Assembly (NCBI RefSeq): GCF_002847285.1
Contig: NZ_CP025407.1
Span: forward strand, 3,752,501-3,816,500
Source: Streptomyces sp. CMB-StM0423
GTDB lineage: Bacteria > Actinomycetota > Actinomycetes > Streptomycetales > Streptomycetaceae
Length of the DNA stretch: 64,000 nt
Direction: 5' to 3'
Shown in pieces: positions 58,242 to 64,000 of the stretch; within the stretch, counting starts at the first letter, position 1; each line of letters starts with the position of its first letter. The notes under the pieces were generated by a model, which saw nothing but the letters and a program-made list of their open reading frames with translations, had not been told where the DNA came from and did no database searches. The translations under genes and the position numbers were made by a program.

Positions 58242-59432
58242 TTACGCCGAACGGCCCTCCTTCAGCCGCCGCACGGCCTCCGTCAGCACCTCGTCCTTCT
58301 TGCAGAAGGCGAACCGCACGATGCAGCGCCCGGCGTCCGGGTCGTCGTAGAACACCTGCGTCGGCACCGCGACGACCCCGCAGCGCTCGGGCAGCGACAT
58401 GCAGTACGCGACGCCGTCCTTCTCGCCGAGGGGGGTGATGTCGGCGGTGATGAAGTACGTGCCGGCCGGGCGGAAGACGCGCAGTCCCGCCTCCGTGAGC
58501 CCGGCGGCGAGGAGGTCGCGCTTGCGCAGCAGGTCGGCGCGGAGGCCGGTGAGGTAGGCGTCCGGCAGCGCCAGCGCCTCGGCGACGGCGTACTGGAAGG
58601 GGCCGGCGCTGACGTACGTCAGGTACTGCTTGGCGGTGCGCACGGCGGCGACCAGCGGCGCGGGGGCGGTGACCCAGCCGACCTTCCAGCCGGTGAAGGA
58701 GTAGCTCTTGCCGGCCGACGAGATGGACACCGTGCGCTCGCGCATACCGGGGAGGGCGGCGAGCGGGATGTGCGCGCCGTCGAACACGAGGTGCTCGTAG
58801 ACCTCGTCGGTGACGACGAGGAGGTCGCGCTCGCGGGCGAGGGCGGCGACGGCCTCCAGCTCGGTGCGGTCGAGGACGGTGCCGGTGGGGTTGTGGGGGG
58901 AGTTGAGGAGGATGAGGCGGGTGGCGGGGGTGACGGCGGCGCGCAGCTCGTCGAGGTCGAGCCGGTACGCGGGGGCGCCTGCGCCGGCGCCCGTGTCGGG
59001 GCGCAGGGTGACGGGGACGCGGCGGGCGCCGGCCATGGCGATGCCGGCGGCGTACGAGTCGTAGTACGGCTCCAGGGCGATCACCTCGTTGCCCGGCTCC
59101 AGCAGCGCGAGCAGCGCCGCGGCGACCGCCTCGGTGGCCCCGGCGGTGACGAGGACCTCCGACTCGGGGTCCCACTCCAGCCCGTACCACCGCCGCTGGT
59201 GCTCCGCGACGGCGTGCCGCAGCTCGGGGATCCCGGGCCCGGGCGGGTACTGGTTGCCGCGGCCCTCCCGGATGGCCCGTACGGCCGCCTCCGCGACCTC
59301 CGCGGGGCCGTCGGTGTCGGGGAAGCCCTGGCCCAGATTGATCGCCCCGGTGCGTACGGCGAGGGCGGACATCTCGGCGAAGATCGTGGTCACGAAGGGC
59401 GTCAGACGGCTGCTCAGCGGTGGGCGTCCCAT
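58242..59432 (-). CDS. Class I/II aminotransferase (DapC/kynurenine aminotransferase-like)
   Basis: A 396-residue PLP enzyme. The N-terminus holds FAEMSALAVRTGAINLGQGFPDTDGP (about 17-42). Conserved motifs are AGATEAVAAALLALLEPG (about 99-116), LNSPHNPTG (about 177-185), VTDEVYEHLVFDG (about 210-222), the PLP Lys in SSAGKSYSFTGWKVGW (Lys about 245) and the final Arg in RCIVRFAF. Related enzymes act as N-succinyldiaminopimelate or kynurenine/methionine aminotransferases, and which one cannot be told here. ATG 59432 is preferred over an ATG 51 bp upstream because AAGCAT lies 6 nt before it. Confidence 0.94.
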   Translation of the reverse strand: MGRPPLSSRLTPFVTTIFAEMSALAVRTGAINLGQGFPDTDGPAEVAEAAVRAIREGRGNQYPPGPGIPELRHAVAEHQRRWYGLEWDPESEVLVTAGATEAVAAALLALLEPGNEVIALEPYYDSYAAGIAMAGARRVPVTLRPDTGAGAGAPAYRLDLDELRAAVTPATRLILLNSPHNPTGTVLDRTELEAVAALARERDLLVVTDEVYEHLVFDGAHIPLAALPGMRERTVSISSAGKSYSFTGWKVGWVTAPAPLVAAVRTAKQYLTYVSAGPFQYAVAEALALPDAYLTGLRADLLRKRDLLAAGLTEAGLRVFRPAGTYFITADITPLGEKDGVAYCMSLPERCGVVAVPTQVFYDDPDAGRCIVRFAFCKKDEVLTEAVRRLKEGRSA

Positions 59433-59532
59433 GGGGACATGCTTGCACGGCGGAGGGTTGAGGAGGCCGTGCGCGGGGCACATCCGGTGTTACAGCGGAC
59501 CTCCGCGGGGGCGGGGGAGATTGGAAGGTCCG

Positions 59533-59757
59533 ATGGGATTCATCATTTTCGGCGTGGCCGCGATCGGGCTGGTCGTGGCACTGTCCGTCACCCTCTCCAG
59601 GCGTACCACCTACCGCGGCGTGCCGTCAGGCACGGGCCGCCGGGGCTTCGCGGGCGGGAGCAGTGGCGGGGCGGACACGGGCTTCTGGGGCGGGGACGGG
59701 GGCGGCGGGGACTGCGGCGGGGGTGGCGGCGGTGACGGAGGCGGCGGCGGGTGTTAG
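59533..59757 (+). CDS. Gly/Cys-rich small membrane protein
   Basis: A 74-residue protein. The first 22 residues form a membrane helix or signal anchor (MGFIIFGVAAIGLVVALSV). A basic hinge (LSRRTTYRGVPSGTGRR) follows. The last 30 residues are almost pure Gly with Asp, Trp and two Cys, one of which is the final residue. This composition resembles the tails of some Gly-Gly-Cys rich secreted proteins, but no family or function is known. GGAAGG lies just before ATG 59533. It is divergent from the aminotransferase gene. Confidence 0.7.
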   Translation: MGFIIFGVAAIGLVVALSVTLSRRTTYRGVPSGTGRRGFAGGSSGGADTGFWGGDGGGGDCGGGGGGDGGGGGC

Positions 59758-59777
59758 TTGTCAGAAAGTGAACAACT
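59756..59777 (+). terminator. Imperfect hairpin at the end of the Gly/Cys-rich gene
   Basis: AGTTGTCA (59756-59763) and TGAACAACT (59769-59777) pair with one bulge around a 5-nt loop. The left arm overlaps the TAG stop. It is less GC-rich than other hairpins here, so it could also be an operator for the following gene. Confidence 0.4.
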
Positions 59778-59983
59778 GACCAGTCGCGCGCCCGCGCGAT
59801 GGAAACCCGGTGAAGAAGGGTAAAAACGCTGTCGGCGGGCCGCACTTCATGATTCCGTATTTCCCGGGCGCATTCCCCTTCTGCCGGGGCGTGCCCGCGT
59901 GCTTCTCGGCCTGCGCCCGCATTCGTGGTCCCGCCATGTGGCGGGCGGCGCGATGTCTTTCCATCTGCCTGCGGAGCCGACCC

Positions 59984-60502
59984 ATGCTCACCACTCTCAA
60001 GACCTCGTACACGGATACCCGGGCCCAGGACCTCGCATGGCGGCTCGGGATGGACCCCATGCCGGCCCTCGCGGTGCTCGACCTGCGCCTCGGCTCCGCC
60101 GACGTACAGCTCAGACTGCTCGGTGCCTCGCATCAAGTGCTGCTCAGAGACGGCGACTCGGCGTGTTCCGAGACGGTCGCCTGTCTGCCGGGCAGCAGCA
60201 CACCGCTCCCCCTCGGCGTGGCCAAGCAGGTCGCCGGGTGGGAGTACGAGTTCGCCGCCCGGGTCGAGACGCTGACCCGGGGGGCCTTCGAGTCCCGCGC
60301 CCAGGAGCTGCTGGCGCTGGTCGCCGACCACCCGCGCGGGCTCGCCGGCACGTTCCCCGGCAGCCCGCACGCGTTCACCGCGCTGCTGGTGCACCGTCAG
60401 GGTGACGTCGTCGGCTGGCGCACATGGCACTCGTATCCGCAGGAAGGACGCCTGGTGGCGACGCGGACGACGATGGCCGCGCGGGTCGCGGAGCCGGTCT
60501 AG
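59984..60502 (+). CDS. DUF2617 family protein
   Basis: A 172-residue soluble protein of the actinobacterial DUF2617 family. It starts MLTTLKTSYTDTRAQDLAWRLG and has the conserved segments VLDLRLGSADVQLRLLGASHQV (about 29-50), WEYEFAARVETL (about 85-96) and TWHSYPQEGRLVATRT near the C-terminus. No biochemical function is established. ATG 59984 has GGAG 7 nt upstream. The frame is open 174 bp further back, but that part does not look coding. It precedes the spermidine-synthase-like gene by 118 bp, an association often seen in streptomycetes. Confidence 0.9.
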   Translation: MLTTLKTSYTDTRAQDLAWRLGMDPMPALAVLDLRLGSADVQLRLLGASHQVLLRDGDSACSETVACLPGSSTPLPLGVAKQVAGWEYEFAARVETLTRGAFESRAQELLALVADHPRGLAGTFPGSPHAFTALLVHRQGDVVGWRTWHSYPQEGRLVATRTTMAARVAEPV

Positions 60503-60620
60503 GACGGTCGCCGGGCGCGCCGCCCATGCTGTGGACAGGGGGCAATTCGCCTATGCCCAGGGCATATTGCACACGTGTGGGTGACAAGGGGCGGCACCGG
60601 CGCAAACGTATCGTTCCTCC

Positions 60621-62381
60621 GTGATCGAACCGTACGAGCAGACGACGCGCGCCCCCGGCCGCGCCCGCGCGCTGCCGGGCGCGCCGCCGCCCGCCCTCCC
60701 GGTGCCGCCCGCCACCGGGCGGTTTCTCGTGCTCGCCACCGTCTTCGTCTGCGCGGCCTGCGGGTTGGTGTACGAGCTGGAGCTGGTGGCCCTCGGGTCG
60801 TACCTGATCGGCGACTCCGTCACCCAGGCGTCCGTCGTGCTGTCCGTCATGGTCTTCGCGATGGGCGTCGGCTCGCTGCTGGCCAAGCGGCTGCGGATCC
60901 GCGCGGCCGTCGCCTTCGGCGGCGTCGAGGCGGTGCTCGCGCTGCTCGGCGGGCTCTCGGCGATGGCGCTGCACGCGTGCTTCGCGTGGTTCGGCCAGCC
61001 GCGGTTCGTGCTCGTGGCGTACGCGCTGGCGATCGGCGTGCTGATCGGCGCCGAGGTGCCGCTGCTGATGACGCTGATCCAGCGCGTCCGGCGGCAGGAC
61101 CCGGGCGGCGCGGTGGCCGACCTCTTCGCGGCGGACTACGTGGGCGCGCTGGCCGGCGGCCTGGCCTTCCCGTTCGTGCTGCTGCCGTGGCTCGGGCAGC
61201 TCTCCAGCGCGCTCATCACGGGGGCGGTCAACGCCACGGCGGGGTGTGCGCTGGTGCTCTATCTCTTCCGGCACGACCTGAGCCGGCGCGCACGCTGGGC
61301 GCTGTTCGCGGCGAACGCGACGGTCCTGGCGCTCCTCGCGCTTGCCGCACTCCTGTCCGCCCCTTTCGAACGTGCGGCCAGAAACGCGGTCTACGGCTCG
61401 GAGGTGCGGGTGGCGCAGACGACCGACGTCCAGGAGATCGTCCTCACGGCGGACAAGGGCGGGGCCGTGGCGCTCTACCTCGACGGGCAGTTGCGCGTGG
61501 ACTCCGCGGACGAGCAGCGCTACCACGAGGCGCTGATGCGGCCCGCGCTGGCCGCGCCGGACTCGCGGCGGCGGGTCCTCGTCCTCGGCGGCGGCGACGG
61601 CCTCGCGGCCCGCGAGGCGCTGCGGCACGCGGACGTCGCGGAGGTGACGATCGTGGAGCGGGACCCGGCGCTGAGCCGGCTGGCGGCCGAGGACCCGCGG
61701 CTGACGAGGCTCAACGAGCACGCGTACGGGGACCCGCGGCTGCGGGTGGTGCACGCGGAGGCGTTCGACTGGCTGCGGCGGTCGGCGCCGCGGGGGCGGT
61801 ACGACGTGATCGTGTCGGATCTGCCGGGGCCGCGGAACACGGGGAGCACGAAGCTGTATTCGCAGGAGTCCTACGGGCTGGCGGGGCGGGCGCTGGCGGA
61901 CGGGGGTCGGCTGGTGGTGCACGCGGCGTCGTGGGCGGGGCCTGGGTCCGGGTCCGCTTCCGGGAGCGGGAGCGGATCGGATTCCGGGAGCGGGACCGGG
62001 ACCGGGAGCGGGACCGGATCCGAGGCCGGGGCGGTGGCCGGGCCGGGGTCCGGGGACGCCGCGCACAGCCTGTGGACGGTGGCGGCGACCGTACGGGCCG
62101 CGGGGCTGGCCCCGTGCGCGTACGAGGCGGGCGACAGCGACGACCGCTGGGGCTTCGTGCTCGCCGCCCGCCGCCCCCTCGCCCCGACGCTGCCCCCGGC
62201 GCGGGCCCGCTGGCGGCGCCGCCGGAGGCGGCGGACCTGGCGCCGTCGACGCTGCTGCACCCGAGGTATCAGCGGTGAAAACGGGGCGGGTTGCGGTCGT
62301 GCGGGGTCGGTGCCGCGTCGGGTCGGGTGGACTTTCCGCTGGTCGGGGTGGGTGCGGCGGCTTTCGGGGGCGGTGGAGTGA
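60621..62381 (+). CDS. Membrane spermidine-synthase-like protein with apparent frameshift near the end
   Basis: The N-terminal half has about seven membrane helices (residues 33-235). The C-terminal half is an aminopropyltransferase-like Rossmann domain with VLVLGGGDGLAAREALRH (about 315-332), TIVERDPAL and VIVSDLPGPRNTGSTKLYSQE (about 393-413). A low-complexity Gly/Ser insertion follows (about 435-475). The natural ending, LAPSTLLHPRYQR at 62276-62278, lies in another frame. The current frame runs on as Arg-rich nonsense to 62381. One missing base near the run at 62193-62199 would explain this. GTG 60621 follows TATCGT by 6 nt. Confidence 0.85.
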   Translation: MIEPYEQTTRAPGRARALPGAPPPALPVPPATGRFLVLATVFVCAACGLVYELELVALGSYLIGDSVTQASVVLSVMVFAMGVGSLLAKRLRIRAAVAFGGVEAVLALLGGLSAMALHACFAWFGQPRFVLVAYALAIGVLIGAEVPLLMTLIQRVRRQDPGGAVADLFAADYVGALAGGLAFPFVLLPWLGQLSSALITGAVNATAGCALVLYLFRHDLSRRARWALFAANATVLALLALAALLSAPFERAARNAVYGSEVRVAQTTDVQEIVLTADKGGAVALYLDGQLRVDSADEQRYHEALMRPALAAPDSRRRVLVLGGGDGLAAREALRHADVAEVTIVERDPALSRLAAEDPRLTRLNEHAYGDPRLRVVHAEAFDWLRRSAPRGRYDVIVSDLPGPRNTGSTKLYSQESYGLAGRALADGGRLVVHAASWAGPGSGSASGSGSGSDSGSGTGTGSGTGSEAGAVAGPGSGDAAHSLWTVAATVRAAGLAPCAYEAGDSDDRWGFVLAARRPLAPTLPPARARWRRRRRRRTWRRRRCCTRGISGENGAGCGRAGSVPRRVGWTFRWSGWVRRLSGAVE

Positions 62382-62445
62382 CCCGTTCCCCCACCCGCCG
62401 CAGAACCCTGTGCCGGGCAGGTTCCCCGTGGGTAGGCTCCGCTCC

Positions 62446-63390
62446 ATGGAGCGAGAGGTGCACGTACCGCAGCCCGCAGAAACCGTTCGCCGTGCCCTGT
62501 CCGACGCCGAGCGGGTCGCCCGCAGCGTCCCCGGGCTGACGCTCGACGAGGACGGGGCGGAGGAGCCGGGCACACTGCGCGGCCGGCTGCGGCTCCGCGT
62601 CGCCGGCTCCAGCATCACGTACCGCGGCACGCTGCGGCTGACGCCGGGCGGCCCCTCCGTCGCCGTGGAGGCCGAGGGCGAGGAGTCGCGCGGCAGCGGG
62701 TCGGTGACGGCGTCGCTGACCCTGACGCCGCGGGAGGCGACCGAGGAAGGGACGGCCACGCTGCTGTGCACGGGCACGGTGGCGAGCACGGGACGGCTGG
62801 CGGCAGTCGAGGCGGCGCAGGCACAGGCGGCGGGCGTACGGCTGCTGGAGCGCTTCGCGGAGAGCCTGGCGGCGGACCTGGAGGCGGAGCCGCTGCCGGA
62901 GGTGTCCCCGGAGCCGGGCGGGGAGCAGGCCGGGGAGCCGGAGCACCCCCACGACGCCGTACAGCCGGGCGACGGCACCGATGTCGGGCTCGGCGACGAC
63001 AACGAGCGGGCCATCCCCGGGATCCCGGCCCCCGAGCAGTCCGCCGAGACGCCACCCGGCACGGGCAAGGTCTTCGACGCCGAGGTGCCGCCGCCGTCGC
63101 TCGACCCGCTGGCCGACGACGTGCTGGACGCGCTCTCCGACGAGGAGGAGGACGGGGACGAGCCGGTCGACGACCTGCTGGAGGAGCCGGAGGCCGCGCA
63201 CGCCCGCCGCACGATGATCGGCCGCAGCGCGGAGGAGGTCGACCACGCCCCGCCGCGCGGCCGGTACGCCCCGACCCCGGCCGCGGACTCCCCCGTACAA
63301 GCGGCGGGCCTCCGCTGGCTGGCCCCGGCGGCGGCCCTGGCGGTGGCCACGGCAGTAATCCTGAGCCGAGCCCTACGCCGCCGCCACTGA
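62446..63390 (+). CDS. CoxG/SRPBCC-domain membrane protein
   Basis: A 314-residue protein. Residues about 1-145 form an SRPBCC/CoxG-like helix-grip fold (VHVPQPAETVRRALSDAERVARSVPGLTL...), as in carbon monoxide dehydrogenase subunit G-like proteins. The middle (about 146-265) is acidic, Pro-rich and disordered. One C-terminal membrane helix (about 290-308, WLAPAAALAVATAVIL) anchors it with a basic tail (RALRRRH). The partner or ligand is unknown. ATG 62446 follows TAGGCT by 7 nt. It lies after the spermidine-synthase-like gene in the same direction. Confidence 0.85.
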   Translation: MEREVHVPQPAETVRRALSDAERVARSVPGLTLDEDGAEEPGTLRGRLRLRVAGSSITYRGTLRLTPGGPSVAVEAEGEESRGSGSVTASLTLTPREATEEGTATLLCTGTVASTGRLAAVEAAQAQAAGVRLLERFAESLAADLEAEPLPEVSPEPGGEQAGEPEHPHDAVQPGDGTDVGLGDDNERAIPGIPAPEQSAETPPGTGKVFDAEVPPPSLDPLADDVLDALSDEEEDGDEPVDDLLEEPEAAHARRTMIGRSAEEVDHAPPRGRYAPTPAADSPVQAAGLRWLAPAAALAVATAVILSRALRRRH

Positions 63391-63724
63391 CCGCCTCCGG
63401 CGGGGGCGGCAGGCTCTGCCCGGCCGGGTTGACCGGGCGCCGGCCCGGGTCCAGCGCGTTCCTGCCGTACGCGCGGCCCGCGCCGCGGCGCCCGGGTGTG
63501 CGCAGCACCACGGCACGGCGGGCGCGGCACCCGAGCGGACACGCTCGTATCCCCACCGGCTTCGCCGCGCGCGACCGCTCACTGCCCCGCGCCTACGGCC
63601 ACCCGCCCCGGTTCGCGCCCCGCCGCCGCTCCCCCTACGCCCGCTGCCCGCCGCCAGGCGTGCCACGCCGCCGTCCTCGGGTCCCTCGCGGCAGGGTGTC
63701 ACGGGCCTCGTCTAGGCTCGGGGC
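63391..63724. other. Intergenic region, no gene seen
   Basis: About 330 bp. There is a GC-rich inverted segment near 63418-63455 that could end transcription, and TAGGCT (63713-63718), the -10-like box of the next gene. No credible coding frame is seen. Confidence 0.5.
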
Positions 63725-64000
63725 GTGCCCACACGTCTCACCGCCGGTGACGCCGAGTTGACGATGGATCCCCGCAACGGCTGCCGGGTCGCGAGCCTGC
63801 GCGTGGCCGGGACCGAGTTGCTGCGGGCCGGCGATCGCTACGGCTGCTTCCCCATGGTCCCCTTCTGCGGCCGCCTGGAGCTGGGCGAGTTCCGCAACGG
63901 CGGCGTCAAGCACCGGCTCCCCGCCGACGCCCCGCCGCACGCCATCCACGGCACCGGCCGCAACACCGCCTGGCACACCGTGCGCGCCGACGACGCCTCC
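63725..64000 (+). CDS. Aldose 1-epimerase family protein (5' part)
   Basis: The first 92 residues of a galactose-mutarotase-like protein, cut by the window end. It has the opening PTRLTAGDAELTMDPRNGCRVASLRVAG, the PMVPFCGRLELGEFRNGG segment (about 45-62), in which Arg and Asn-type residues bind sugar, and PHAIHGTGRNTAW (about 75-87) with the conserved catalytic His. The GTG at 63725 follows TAGGCT by 6 nt. The substrate cannot be judged from the part seen. Confidence 0.88.
   Translation, partial: MPTRLTAGDAELTMDPRNGCRVASLRVAGTELLRAGDRYGCFPMVPFCGRLELGEFRNGGVKHRLPADAPPHAIHGTGRNTAWHTVRADDAS

Overview
The window is very GC-rich actinobacterial DNA and reads as a Streptomyces-type chromosome core. 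The evidence is strong G/C bias at third codon positions, many GTG starts, almost no TTA codons, a radA-disA pair, LAL and TetR regulators, PASTA-less Ser/Thr kinases, a DUF2617 gene, a BACON protein and many apparently leaderless genes with a TANNNT box 6-8 nt before the start. I see no rRNA, tRNA, CRISPR array, phage or insertion sequence.

Layout. Positions 1-5,100 hold an envelope-stress block: a DUF4097 lipoprotein, a NarL-type histidine kinase, a divergent DedA membrane protein, the probable response regulator, and proC. Positions 5,100-11,900 are transport and small regulators: an ABC-2 exporter, an MMPL transporter, an ArsR-type repressor coupled to a membrane coiled-coil protein, and a divergent MFS/TetR pair. 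Positions 11,900-19,100 hold ilvD, radA, disA (c-di-AMP synthase), a secreted Ser/Gly-rich protein and a PAP2 phosphatase. Positions 19,100-26,800 hold a sigma/anti-sigma/BACON fusion, a Cys-rich protein, ppx, a sugar-phosphate-isomerase-like protein, a TetR with a TTA codon, purC and an Old Yellow Enzyme. Positions 26,900-37,900 are accessory metabolism and regulation: LAL regulator, TetR/NmrA pair, GNAT, epoxide hydrolase, DUF488, a DMFase-like protein and a membrane protein that looks like an M48 peptidase without its zinc motif.

Positions 38,100-50,300 hold purD, a SLATT-domain protein, an M23 peptidase, divergent GntR/MarR regulators with twin operators, two tandem Ser/Thr kinases with different sensor ends, and purA. 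Positions 50,300-57,100 hold a DAG-kinase-like protein, a visibly less GC-rich lipoprotein/secreted-protein pair with two TTA codons, and a GbsR-type regulator divergent from a two-gene ABC exporter. Positions 57,100-64,000 hold a 2-hydroxyacid dehydrogenase, an aminotransferase, a Gly/Cys-rich miniprotein, a DUF2617 protein, a membrane spermidine-synthase-like protein with an apparent frameshift, a CoxG/SRPBCC protein and the start of an aldose-1-epimerase.

How the parts may work together. purC, purD and purA are scattered single genes of purine synthesis. The kinase, regulator, DedA, DUF4097 and PAP2 genes may form one cell-envelope stress circuit. The DedA/kinase and PAP2 promoters carry the same composite element, TGAC-N4-GTCA, then 11 bp, then TGACTTNCG, at the same distance from the -10 box. 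This is the most striking unexplained signal in the window.
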